A DNA stretch of 64,000 nt, from positions 4,588,001-4,652,000 of the forward strand of contig NZ_CP022521.1 in the NCBI RefSeq assembly GCF_002234535.1. The letters are read 5' to 3'. Below, one piece after another: positions 1-9,555 of this stretch (position 1 is the first letter of the stretch; the number at the start of each line of letters is the position of its first letter). The position numbers and the translations under genes are program-made. Origin of the DNA: Actinoalloteichus hoggarensis. GTDB lineage: Bacteria > Actinomycetota > Actinomycetes > Mycobacteriales > Pseudonocardiaceae. The notes under the pieces were generated by a model. The model was not told the origin of the DNA. It worked only from the letters and a program-made list of their open reading frames with translations, and searched no databases.

Positions 1-491
1 GCGTCGTCGTCGAGTTCGGGGAAGATCTGGCGCAGTGTCGCGGTGAACTGGCCCGGGCGGGTGATCCGGTCGCTGCGGTCGGCCTGTCTGGCCGACACGT
101 AGCCGCCCCGACCGAGGACCACGCCCACGCGGTCCCGGTCGGGCAGTGCCTGCTCGCCGCCCGCGTCGGCGATCGCGTCGGCGGCGACGCTGAGCACGAT
201 CAGCTGGTCGGGCTCGGTGTCGGCCACCGACATCGGTGTGATCCCGAAGCGGGACACGTCCACCTCGGCGAGGTCGTCGACGAACCCGCCCCGACGGCAG
301 TACATCGCGTCGGGCCGGGCCTGCCCCACCGCGGAGGGGTCGTAGTAGTCCTCGCCCCATCGGTCCAGCCGAATCCGACTCGTCGCGTCGACGCCGTCGA
401 CGAGATTGCGCCAGTACGCGCCGAGATTCCGCGCCTGCGGGAAGAGCACGGCCATGCCGACGATCGCGATGCCGTCCGCGGAGAACGTCAC
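1..491 (-). CDS. PUFA-synthase-type ketosynthase subunit, N-terminal part (cut by window edge)
   Basis: Only the first about 163 residues lie in the window. They are the N-terminal half of a beta-ketoacyl synthase: the start reads GIAIVGMAVLFPQARNLGAYW, the usual entry strand and loop of a type I KS, followed by an RWGEDYYDP-like segment and a GVVLGRGG strand. The catalytic Cys would lie beyond position 1. The GTG start overlaps the stop of the upstream synthase as GTGA (488-491), so the two are probably translationally coupled. By analogy with PfaA/PfaC pairs, this would be a second KS-bearing subunit acting with the upstream protein. Its remaining domains cannot be seen. Confidence 0.85.
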   Translation of the reverse strand, partial: MTFSADGIAIVGMAVLFPQARNLGAYWRNLVDGVDATSRIRLDRWGEDYYDPSAVGQARPDAMYCRRGGFVDDLAEVDVSRFGITPMSVADTEPDQLIVLSVAADAIADAGGEQALPDRDRVGVVLGRGGYVSARQADRSDRITRPGQFTATLRQIFPELDDD

Positions 492-3400
492 GGGTTGACC
501 CACCCCTGCGGGGCGTACAGGACCGAGCGTGCGGTGGGGTCGCCCCACAGCAGCTCGCGGGTGAGCGCGTCGACTCCCGCCGCCGGGTCGATCATGTCCA
601 GTCCCTGGCGGGCGAACTCACGGCCCAGCTCGTCGGAGACCATCCCCCGATGCACGCCGTCGGGCGCCCATGGTCCCCAGTGGACGGTGATGGTCCTGGC
701 GCCCGTCCGCACCGCGTAGGCGTTGCCCAGGGCCTCCAGGGCGTCGTTGCCCGCCGCATAGGCCGCCTGTCCCCGGTTGCCCAGGACGGCGGAGATGCTG
801 CCGAACAGCACCACGAAACTCGGGGCCGTCGGCAGCGTCGCCAGCGCGGAGAGCAGCGCCGAGGCCCCCGACACCTTCGTGTCGTACACCCGACGGAACG
901 CCGCGCCGTCGGTCTGCGCCAGCAGCCGGTCCTCGATGGTGCCCGCGCCGAACACGACGCCGTCGATGCGGCCGTGCCTGGTGTACAGCTCCTTCACCAG
1001 TTGATGCACCGACTCCGGGTCGAGCACGTCGAGCTGGTGATACGCCACCTCGGCGGAGCAGCGCCGCAGTTCGGCGAGCGTCGCGTCGATCTCCCGACGA
1101 GCGAGGACCGCCCTGGCCGCCGCGTCGACCTCCGCGGGCGAGCCGAAGCCGCCCGCCGAGGCCAGCGCGGCCCGGAGCCCGGCGAGGTCGGCGACGCCCG
1201 CCGTCGCGAGGGGCTCCGGCGCCGTCGGCGGCGCGGTCCGGCCCGCCAGGTGCACCCGAGCGCCGCCCGCCGCCAGCGAGGTCGCCGACCGGGCGGTGAT
1301 GCCCCGGCCGCCGCCGACGACGAGCAGCACCGCGTCGTCGTCCAAGCCGAGCAGCCGGGCCTCCTGTCGCGCGTCCGCGCCGGGGCCCGCTCCCGTGGTC
1401 GCGACCAGACCGAGGTCGGCCCGGATGGGCAGCCTGGCCCGCCGGACCTCGCCGTCGAGCCGGACCACCGGCGGGTCCGTCCGGCGTTCGCCCAGCAGTT
1501 CGGTGACGACCGAGGCCGAGACACTGGCCGCGTCGGCGGCGGGCGCGAACTCGATCAGCCGGACGACCGTCTCGGGATACTCCCTGGCCACGGTACGCAT
1601 CAACCCGCGCAGGCCCGCCGCGTTGACGGTGGCGGCACGGTCGTCGACATCGGCGTGACTCAGCACCGCGAACCATTTCGGCGGCCGGATCAGCGCGGCC
1701 TTGACGGGGCCGAACAGGTCCGGCAGGACGGGGTCTCCGACGTCCACCGCGTCGAGTCGGATCACGCCGTCGGCGGGCGGCTCGTCGTCGGGCAGCCTGC
1801 CGCCCGCCGTGCCCAGGAACACGGAGCAGCCGTGTCGTTCCAGCAGGCCGTGCAGCTCCGTCCGAATCGGACTCGGGGCGCCGAACACCGCGAACCGAGT
1901 GCCTGCCAACGCCTGCGGGGCGATCTCGGCGAGGGAGGCCAACTCGACGGCGCCCCAGACGTGTCGCACCGGCTCCCGACCCGGTGAAGCCGCCGCCGGT
2001 CGACGGTCGGCATCGCGTTCCGACGCGAGGCCGGGGGCGTCGCCGGAATCCGGGGCCGTCCGGGCGGGCCGCTGTTCGAGGTGCGTCGGTGCGGGCGGGA
2101 GTCCGGCACCGACCGGCGGCACGACCGGAGCGGCGGCCGCGGTGGAGTCCGGGGCGGCCGCCGGGGTGACGTCGGACTCGGCGGCATTCGTGACCGTGCC
2201 CGGCGCCTGCCCTCGGCCGACGGGGCGGAGGTCGACGAGATCGGCCGGGACGAGGCCTGCACCGGGACCCGCGCCGGTCGCGGCGGAGTCGACCGCCGGG
2301 CGATCGGACCGGCCGGACTCGTGCCCGGCGGGTGAGCCCGCGCCGAGGCGGACCGCAGCGGGCACCGTGCGCTCCGGCGGCACCGTAGATCGGGACTCGG
2401 CATCGGGCCGCCCGTCCCTCGGCGCCGCGCCTGCGTCGCGACGCCGCGTCAGCCAGTCGGCGATCGCGACCGTCGTCCTGGCCTTGGTCAGTTCGTCGAC
2501 GTCCGCCGCGGGCATCGTGTCGACGTCGAGACCGACCCTGGCGATCAACTCGCCGGCTATCTCGGTCCGTTTGATCGAGTCGATGCTGAAGTCCGCCTCC
2601 AGGTCGAGATCGGGATCGATCAGGTCCACCGGATAGCCGGTCCGCTCGCTGATCACCGTGAGTACCAGTGCCGGGATGTCGATCGTCGACCGCGCCGAGT
2701 CGTCGTCGGCCACAGCGGCAGGCACGGCGTGGTCGGCGGACGCCGACGTCCGCGCGATTCCGGCCGTGTCGGCCGCGCCGTCCACGCGGGAGCGCGCGGC
2801 GGCGGCCTCGACGGCCCGGACGTCCGCCGGTTCGAGGCTCGGCGGGGAGGGCGCGGGGGCGGACGAATCCGCCCCGAAGTAGGCCATCAGGACGTCACGT
2901 TGTGCGGCGAGCATCTCCCTGCTCGACCGCAGGAAGTCGGTGACGAGCCGCTCGGCGTCGCCTCGGGGCGCTGGGTCGCGATGGATGGTGATGACGTCCT
3001 CCTGGATGCGTCGGGCCGGTCGAAGCCCGTCGGGAAGATGCGCGCCTTCGAAGGTGCGGACCGAACGTCCGTCCACGGCCCACCCGGGGCGCGGCGGCGG
3101 CACGTCACCGGTGGTCCTGGCACCCGGCCCGACGAGTGTTCGCAGGTGCGGGGCTACGGCCCGGCCCGCCGTCGGGATCTCGCGGAGCGCGGCGGTCGGG
3201 GTGATGACGCGGGCTCCCCGGCCCGCCGTCAACCCGGCCGCGCGCACCGGGACGCCCGCGACGGCGAGACGAGCCAGCAGATCGAGGAAGCCGCCGAGGC
3301 CGGGACCGGCGTCCTCACCCGATGCCGCCAGATGCGGTCGGTCGCCCAGCACCGCCGTCGTCAGGCGGGTGAGGACGGTGCCCGGACCCGCCTCGACGAA

Positions 3401-6400
3401 GACGCGGGCACCCGCCTCGTACATGGCCTCGATCTGATCGACGAAGCGCACCGGAGCCGTGAGGTGAGCGGCGAGTTCGGCGCCGACCTCGGTCGGGTCC
3501 TCGGGATAGCGGCCCGCGGTGCGGTTCGACCAGACGGGCAGCCCGGCCCGGCCGAATCGTCGGTCCGCCAGCGCGTCGGCGAAGTCACGGCTCGCCCGAG
3601 CCATCAGCGGGCTGTGGAACGCGCACGCGACCGGGAGACGACGGGCACCGAGCCCGGCGGCGCGCAAGGCGGTGACGGCCGTCTTGATCGCCTCGGCGGG
3701 ACCGGAGACGACGGTCTGGGCCGGGGCGTTGTGATTGGCCACGACGACCTGCCCGGCGAGATCGGCGGCGTCGAGCACCGCGGCGGTCTCCTCGGGCCCC
3801 GCCGAGACCGCCGCCATCGCCCCCGGGACGTCGCGGGCGGCGGCGGACACCGCGTCGGCGCGCAGTCCGGTCACCGTGACGAGGTCGTCCGGGCCGAGTA
3901 CTCCTGCGACACACAACGCCACCAGTTCGCCGTAGCTGTGGCCCGCGAGCATCGCCGGGACGACGCCGACCCGGTTCAGCAGTTCGGCGACGACCAGTCC
4001 GATGCCGCCGAGGGCCTGCTGTGCCACGGTCGTCTCGGTGACGGCGGCGCGCTGGGCCCGCTCGGCGTCCCCCGACCAGGGCGTGGGCGGGTAGACGACG
4101 TCGGCGCCGCCCGGCACTCCCGCCAGATGGCGGCGCAGTTCGGGAAAGGCGATGAGCAGCGCGGCCAGCATTCCCGGCCGCTGACTGCCCTGCCCGGGGA
4201 ACAGCAGGGCCACCTCCGGGGGCGGGCCGGTGCGCCCGAGTTCCTCGGCCCGGAACAGTCCCGCGGCCGGGTCGTCCTCGCCCGCCGCGGCGCGTGCCGT
4301 CAGCACGGCCAGCTCGTCGAGGTCCGAGGCCACCAGGGCCAGCCCCACCGGCAGGTCCCGCTCGTCCTGCCAGGCCGCGACGGTGGCCGCGAGGTCGCGC
4401 AGGCTCCACGGCCTGCCCGCCCGGTCGTTGACCTCCAGATGCCCGCGCAGTCGTGCCACTGCGCGGTGCAGCCCGGCGTCGTCCGCGGCGTGAAGGAGGA
4501 ACAGCTCGGCGGGCCAGTCGGCGCGGCCCGAGGCGGGCGGCGGACCGAGCGGGTCGGCCCGCAGGACGGCGTGGAAGTTGATCCCGCCGAAGCCCGAGGC
4601 GCTGACCGCGCCCACCCGTTCCGCGGCCGGGGTGAGCCAGGGCCGTGCCCGGCCGCTCAGGGTGAAGGGACTGGTCTCGGGGTCGTAGGCGACGTTGGGG
4701 CTTCGCACGTGCAGGGTCGGCGGCAGCACTCCGGTATGCAGGGCCATCGCCGTCTTGATCAGGCCCGCGAGCCCGGCCGCGCACTTGGTGTGGCCGATCT
4801 GCGACTTCACCGATCCGAGCGCGGTGCCGCCCACTCGTGCGCCCGCCGAGGTGAACACCGAGGTCAACGACGTCAGTTCCGCCGCGTCGCCCGCCACGGT
4901 GCCGGTGCCGTGGGCCTCGACCATGCCGACCTCGGCGGGGGACGTCCCGGCCCGGGTGTAAGCCCGACGCAGCGCCCGTTCCTGGCCGTCCGCCCGCGGC
5001 GCCGTCAGCCCGAGGGCGCGGCCGTCACTCGCGCTGCCGACGCCCTTGATCACGGCGTAGACCCGGTCGCCGTCGCGGCGGGCGTCGTCCAGGCGCTTGA
5101 GCACGACGCAGGCAGCGCCCTCCCCGAGCACGATGCCGTCCGCGGAGCTGTCGAAGGACCGGCATCGACCGGTCGGCGACAGCGCGCCCACCGAGGTGAA
5201 CAGCAGGTAGTCGGCGATGCCGTTGTGCACGTCGACCCCGCCGCACAGCACGACGTCGCTGGTGCCCTCGACGAGTTCCTTGCAGGCGACGTCGAGCGCG
5301 GCCAGCGAGGAGGCGCACGCGGCGTCGACGGTGTAGTTCATCCCGCCGAGGTCCAGGCGGTTGGCGATGCGACCGGAGACGATGTTGGCCAGCGCGCCGG
5401 GGAACGAGTCGCCGGTGAGGCGGGGCAGCGCGGCGTCGAGTTCGGCGGGCACGTCGGCGAGATAGGCGGGCAGCAGCGAACGCACGGCGAGCGCGCTGCC
5501 GAGATCACCGCCCGCCTGGACGCCGAAGACCACCGAGGTGTTCGCCCGATCGAAGTCCCGGTCGCCGAAGGCGTCGGCCAGCGCGGCCTCGGCGACCGTC
5601 AAGGCCAACAGCTGAGCGGGGTCGATACAGGCCAGGGCCGCGGGCGGGATGCCGTGGCGGATGGCGTCGAACGGGACCGGCGGGAGGAAGCCGCCCCATT
5701 TGGAGACCGAGCCGCCGTCACCCGCGACGGCGTCGGTCCGGTGGAACAACGCCGGGTCCCAGCGATCGTCGGGCACCTCGACGACGGAGTCCCGGCCCTC
5801 GAGCAGGTTGGCCCAGAACCGGTCGAGGTCGGGAGCGTCGGGGAAGACGCAGCCCATGCCGACGACGGCGACGTCCAGCGGCCGGGCGGCCTCGGTTCGG
5901 CCGGCTCGGGACTGGGCGGCCCGGGCGGCGAGCGCCGCGGCGCGTTCTCGGCGAAGCGCGGCGGCGCCGCCGGTCACCGCCTCGTGCAACGCGGCCATCG
6001 TCGTCGACTCGCGGCGCAGGACGGCGGCCTGACCCGCCATGAACAGGCCGTCGCGAAGCTGCTCCTCGGTGTCGACGGCGACCAGGCCCTCGGCCGTCCG
6101 GCGGACGCTCTTGGCGGCGATGCGCAGCCGACCGACGTTGAGCTCCTCCAGCTCCGCCCAGATCTGCCGGTCGGGCATGCCCTCGGCGCTGAGCCGTGCC
6201 CGCACCGCCGCGAACTCGGCGGCGAAGGGCGTGGCCAGCGCGCGGGTCACGTGGCCGGGGGCGGACTCCAGCAGTTCGGTGCGCTCGGCCGCGAGCACCT
6301 GCTCCTGGAAGAGCTCGGTGACGGCGCCGCTGGTCACCGCCTCCTCGGTGCACAGGTACGCCGTACCCATCACCACGCCGACCTCGACGCCGAGCTCGGT

Positions 6401-8128
6401 CAGCGGGGCCGCCAGCGCGGCCACCATGGCCGCGGACCGGGCGTCGTGCACCCCGCCCGCGAAGAGCACCGCGAGATCCGCGGCCCGGACCGCGCCCGCG
6501 CGGATTCGGTCGAGCAGCACGCCGACCTGGGCCTCCCACAGCGGGAGACTGTTGCGCGGCCCGATGTGTCCGCCGCACTCGGCGCCCTCGAAGACGAACC
6601 GGCGCAGGCCGCGCCCGAGATACTGTGTCAGCAGGGTCGGCGCGGGCACGTGCACGAAGGTGCGCACTCCCGCCGCCTCCAGCGCGGCGGCCTGCGAGGG
6701 CCTGCCGCCCGCGATGATCGCGTGAGTCGGGCCGATCTCCCGGATGACGTCGAACTGGGCGTCGCGGACCTCGTCGGGGACGAATCCCAGCACGCCGACG
6801 CCCCAGGGCCGGTCGCCGAGGGCCTTCCCGGTCCGCGTCAGCAGGTCTCGAGCCCGCTCGCGGTCGGCCAGTGCCAAGGCCACGAAAGGCAGGGCGCCGT
6901 GGTCCGCGACCGCGGCGGCGAAGCCCGCCTGATCGCTGACCCTGGTCATCGGCCCCTGCGCGATCGGCAGTCGAGTGCCGAAGACCCCGTCCGCCGAGGC
7001 GACTCGGGCGGGCGCGGGCTCGACGGCGGCCTCGGTCGCCGCGGCACGCATCGCGCGCACCGCGGTGCCGACGTCGCCATAGCGCTCGGCGAACACCGCG
7101 GCCAGGCCGCCGTCCTGCCCGATCGGCAGCGAGCCCGGCGGCGGCACGGCAGGCCGCGACGCGGGCACGGTGTCGGGTCGGGAGTCGGTCGCGAGGGAGC
7201 CGGGAGACGACGGGTCTCCCACCGGGCCGTTCGCCGCCGTGCCTGCCGCCTGCGGGGTCGCCGCCGACTCGGTCACCGCCGAGCCGCCTGCCGCCGGGTC
7301 GTCTGCCACCGGGCGGACCGCCGACGACGCGCCGTTCATCGCCGCGTACGCCATCGAGGCGTCGAAGCCGGGATCGGTCGCCGGCACATCGAGGGCGCGG
7401 CTCGCGGCGGCGTGGGCGGCGGCCACCGCGTCGGAGCGGTGGGGACCGGGGACGACGGCGTTTCGACCCGCCCCCGGCACGGTCGGAGCGGGCAGGAAGC
7501 GGTGGCCCGCGCGGTACACCGACTCGGAGCCGTCCAGCCGCCGCAGTCGCGCGGCGACGGCCGCCGACGTCTCGGCCTCGGCCAGCAGGGCCAACTGGAC
7601 GTCCAGCACCACACCGGCGGCGCCTGCGGTGATGACGGCGGCGGCGGTACGCGGGCCGATCCCACCGCAGACCCACAGCGGCAGGCGGAGATCCGCTTCG
7701 TCGAGCAGCCGTTGCAACAGGACGAAGGAGCTCAGCTCACCCGCTCGGCCGCCTGCCTCGTTGCCGCGCAGCACGAGCCCCTGCGCACCCGACCGGGCCG
7801 CCCGTCGGGCCTCGGCGGCGTCGGTGACCTCGACGAGCAGCCTCGGCGAGCGCCCACCGTCGGGGAGCCGGTCGAGTGCCGCGAGGTCGGCGAGCACCAG
7901 GTCGACGCCGACGAGCATCGCGGCGTCCACCGCCGTCTCCGAGGAGACCCGGACGCCCCACGGCCCGGCGGCCCAGTCGCGGGCCCTGGCCAGCGCCGCC
8001 CGTGCCGCCTCGCCTCCGACACCGAGGTCGAGCACTCCGACGCCCCCGGCCCGGCTCACCGCGCTCACCAGTCGCGGGCTGGGCGTGTCGAGTGAGGAGA
8101 TCCCGATGATCGATGCGTCGTCGAGCAC
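488..8128 (-). CDS. PUFA-synthase-like multidomain type I synthase (NPD-NPD-KS-AT-ACP-KR)
   Basis: About 2546 residues counted from GTG 8128. Order: an NPD/PfaD-like flavoprotein segment (about 1-225), a Pro/Ala-rich linker, a second, fuller NPD barrel with a GAECGGH motif near 515, KS (about 750-1180, DAACASS with catalytic Cys938), acyltransferase (about 1300-1600, GHSYGE with Ser1398), one ACP (DSIK, phosphopantetheine Ser1851), Ala/Pro linker, and a C-terminal KR (Rossmann VGGGRGI near 2270, active Tyr2457). This is the logic of PUFA synthases and related secondary-lipid synthases, but with the enoyl reductase fused at the N-terminus and a single ACP rather than a tandem set. No DH is visible; it could lie on the next subunit. 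The frame stays open to TTG 8272, but 8128-8272 has AT-rich codons including a TTA, and GTG 8128 is preceded by GGGGGT, so I prefer 8128. Product unknown. Confidence 0.88.
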   Translation of the reverse strand: MLDDASIIGISSLDTPSPRLVSAVSRAGGVGVLDLGVGGEAARAALARARDWAAGPWGVRVSSETAVDAAMLVGVDLVLADLAALDRLPDGGRSPRLLVEVTDAAEARRAARSGAQGLVLRGNEAGGRAGELSSFVLLQRLLDEADLRLPLWVCGGIGPRTAAAVITAGAAGVVLDVQLALLAEAETSAAVAARLRRLDGSESVYRAGHRFLPAPTVPGAGRNAVVPGPHRSDAVAAAHAAASRALDVPATDPGFDASMAYAAMNGASSAVRPVADDPAAGGSAVTESAATPQAAGTAANGPVGDPSSPGSLATDSRPDTVPASRPAVPPPGSLPIGQDGGLAAVFAERYGDVGTAVRAMRAAATEAAVEPAPARVASADGVFGTRLPIAQGPMTRVSDQAGFAAAVADHGALPFVALALADRERARDLLTRTGKALGDRPWGVGVLGFVPDEVRDAQFDVIREIGPTHAIIAGGRPSQAAALEAAGVRTFVHVPAPTLLTQYLGRGLRRFVFEGAECGGHIGPRNSLPLWEAQVGVLLDRIRAGAVRAADLAVLFAGGVHDARSAAMVAALAAPLTELGVEVGVVMGTAYLCTEEAVTSGAVTELFQEQVLAAERTELLESAPGHVTRALATPFAAEFAAVRARLSAEGMPDRQIWAELEELNVGRLRIAAKSVRRTAEGLVAVDTEEQLRDGLFMAGQAAVLRRESTTMAALHEAVTGGAAALRRERAAALAARAAQSRAGRTEAARPLDVAVVGMGCVFPDAPDLDRFWANLLEGRDSVVEVPDDRWDPALFHRTDAVAGDGGSVSKWGGFLPPVPFDAIRHGIPPAALACIDPAQLLALTVAEAALADAFGDRDFDRANTSVVFGVQAGGDLGSALAVRSLLPAYLADVPAELDAALPRLTGDSFPGALANIVSGRIANRLDLGGMNYTVDAACASSLAALDVACKELVEGTSDVVLCGGVDVHNGIADYLLFTSVGALSPTGRCRSFDSSADGIVLGEGAACVVLKRLDDARRDGDRVYAVIKGVGSASDGRALGLTAPRADGQERALRRAYTRAGTSPAEVGMVEAHGTGTVAGDAAELTSLTSVFTSAGARVGGTALGSVKSQIGHTKCAAGLAGLIKTAMALHTGVLPPTLHVRSPNVAYDPETSPFTLSGRARPWLTPAAERVGAVSASGFGGINFHAVLRADPLGPPPASGRADWPAELFLLHAADDAGLHRAVARLRGHLEVNDRAGRPWSLRDLAATVAAWQDERDLPVGLALVASDLDELAVLTARAAAGEDDPAAGLFRAEELGRTGPPPEVALLFPGQGSQRPGMLAALLIAFPELRRHLAGVPGGADVVYPPTPWSGDAERAQRAAVTETTVAQQALGGIGLVVAELLNRVGVVPAMLAGHSYGELVALCVAGVLGPDDLVTVTGLRADAVSAAARDVPGAMAAVSAGPEETAAVLDAADLAGQVVVANHNAPAQTVVSGPAEAIKTAVTALRAAGLGARRLPVACAFHSPLMARASRDFADALADRRFGRAGLPVWSNRTAGRYPEDPTEVGAELAAHLTAPVRFVDQIEAMYEAGARVFVEAGPGTVLTRLTTAVLGDRPHLAASGEDAGPGLGGFLDLLARLAVAGVPVRAAGLTAGRGARVITPTAALREIPTAGRAVAPHLRTLVGPGARTTGDVPPPRPGWAVDGRSVRTFEGAHLPDGLRPARRIQEDVITIHRDPAPRGDAERLVTDFLRSSREMLAAQRDVLMAYFGADSSAPAPSPPSLEPADVRAVEAAAARSRVDGAADTAGIARTSASADHAVPAAVADDDSARSTIDIPALVLTVISERTGYPVDLIDPDLDLEADFSIDSIKRTEIAGELIARVGLDVDTMPAADVDELTKARTTVAIADWLTRRRDAGAAPRDGRPDAESRSTVPPERTVPAAVRLGAGSPAGHESGRSDRPAVDSAATGAGPGAGLVPADLVDLRPVGRGQAPGTVTNAAESDVTPAAAPDSTAAAAPVVPPVGAGLPPAPTHLEQRPARTAPDSGDAPGLASERDADRRPAAASPGREPVRHVWGAVELASLAEIAPQALAGTRFAVFGAPSPIRTELHGLLERHGCSVFLGTAGGRLPDDEPPADGVIRLDAVDVGDPVLPDLFGPVKAALIRPPKWFAVLSHADVDDRAATVNAAGLRGLMRTVAREYPETVVRLIEFAPAADAASVSASVVTELLGERRTDPPVVRLDGEVRRARLPIRADLGLVATTGAGPGADARQEARLLGLDDDAVLLVVGGGRGITARSATSLAAGGARVHLAGRTAPPTAPEPLATAGVADLAGLRAALASAGGFGSPAEVDAAARAVLARREIDATLAELRRCSAEVAYHQLDVLDPESVHQLVKELYTRHGRIDGVVFGAGTIEDRLLAQTDGAAFRRVYDTKVSGASALLSALATLPTAPSFVVLFGSISAVLGNRGQAAYAAGNDALEALGNAYAVRTGARTITVHWGPWAPDGVHRGMVSDELGREFARQGLDMIDPAAGVDALTRELLWGDPTARSVLYAPQGWVNP

Positions 8129-9555
8129 TGTCTTACCCCCGCCGTCCGGCGATTTCGCACTTCCCGATGCGAGACGCAGGGCGAACAACGGCTTCGCGCC
8201 CGACGGCACCGGATTCCCGCCGGATAATCCCGGCGGTTCAGCAAAGTACTCGACGGCAGATTCGGAACACAAAATTCTCCGCCAGCCACCACTCCATCGA
8301 GTGATAGTTGGTGATTCTGAGTGATCTTACCCGCTCCTTCCTCGTCTTTTGACAACCCGATAGCGGGTCGCTGAGGGCCGGCAACGAGGCACGCAGGTCT
8401 TCGGCAGGAGAAGCAGACAAGATCGTCCACATCATGCCGCCGGGAAGCCTACCGCGCCCGTGCCACCGGTTCGATATGCCCGTTCTGAACAGATATCCCA
8501 GCCCGACGAAGCGAAGCACGGACATTCGTCGGAATCATTCCGCGACGACCTCGGGGAACCATTCCTCGGCCGGACTACGGGATCGCGACGACCGTCGGTT
8601 CCGGCCGGCTCGCGGCCTCTCGTCTCCGGACGCGGCTCGAATCAGGCGGCACCGCCCAGCGCCTCCGCTTCGGTTCGGTCGTTCGCCCGCTGCGGCCGTG
8701 CTCGGAGATCGGCCGTGCTCGGAGACCGACGGCCCCACACACCGGCGGCGTCCGTGGTGGCAAGCCCTCGTGGCTCGGCGAGTACCGCGATCTGCTTCTC
8801 CCCCCGCCGGCCGGTTCCGCCGTGTCGAACCGATCCCGTCGGGTGCCGGACGGCGGGACCGCCGAAGGACGTCATCGGACCTCGGGAGGCGACCGTGACC
8901 GCCGTCGTCGCCGCGGTGTTGTTCGGGCCCGCCCTGATCCGCGACATCGCCGGCGCCTCGCCGGGCCTGGTCGGCGCGACCTGCCGACCACCGCGGTCCT
9001 GCCATGCCTGGCCCTGCACCTGGGCGGCGTCGGCTCGAGCCGTCGAGTCCGTCGGCGGTGAGCCCCGCCGCGGCGGCAGGCACCGCGGTATCCGCCGCAT
9101 CGCGGGGTTCCGCGCCCAGGACCGATGTGGGCGTCCCGGGCGGACCGGTCGGCCGGGAGGGGCCCAGACCTGTCGCGAGCCTCGGTGAAGAAGCGCTCGA
9201 CACTCCACGACGCGTTCGGGAACATCCGGGCCGCGAGCGGGGTCCACGGGCACCTCCGAGTCCGCCGACGGGTGACCGGGCCGGGGCGGCGAGGCCTTCC
9301 GTCTCACACTCCGGGCGAGCGACAGGTGCGGGGCGGCGCCGGCCGCAACCGGCCGAGGACGACGCCGTCCTCCACACGGGCGTTGAGTACCGTCGAGCGG
9401 GCCGATACCGTCGGAGGAAAGCGTTTCCCGCAGGTCGGCCGGAGACGCCATGACTCGATCGACCCGCGTCGATCCCTGCCTGCGGCGACGCCCGCGGCAG
9501 CCGAGGTGAGGAGCGCGCCACGTATCGCCCGGGAACCACCCTCATCCGAGTCGCG
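8129..9555. other. Long non-coding stretch with the synthase promoter region
   Basis: No convincing gene on either strand; the open frames here have poor composition and no recognisable motif. About 8230-8345 is clearly AT-richer than its surroundings and lies just upstream of the synthase, so its promoter is probably there. A short hydrophobic reading at about 8895-8990 (VTAVVAAVLFGPALI) could be a trace of a decayed membrane protein, but is too weak to call. A purine-rich GAGGTGAGGAG at 9503-9513 is the likely ribosome binding site of the next gene. Confidence 0.5.

Noticed and set aside
2729-8095. An open frame of 1788 codons on the plus strand opposite the synthase gene
   Set aside because: It is a mirror of the high-GC codon pattern of the real minus-strand gene; its translation is Arg/Gly/His-rich with no domain.
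8895-9188. Short hydrophobic frame as a membrane protein gene
   Set aside because: Only one possible helix, no ribosome binding site that decides a start, and composition decays after 35 residues.
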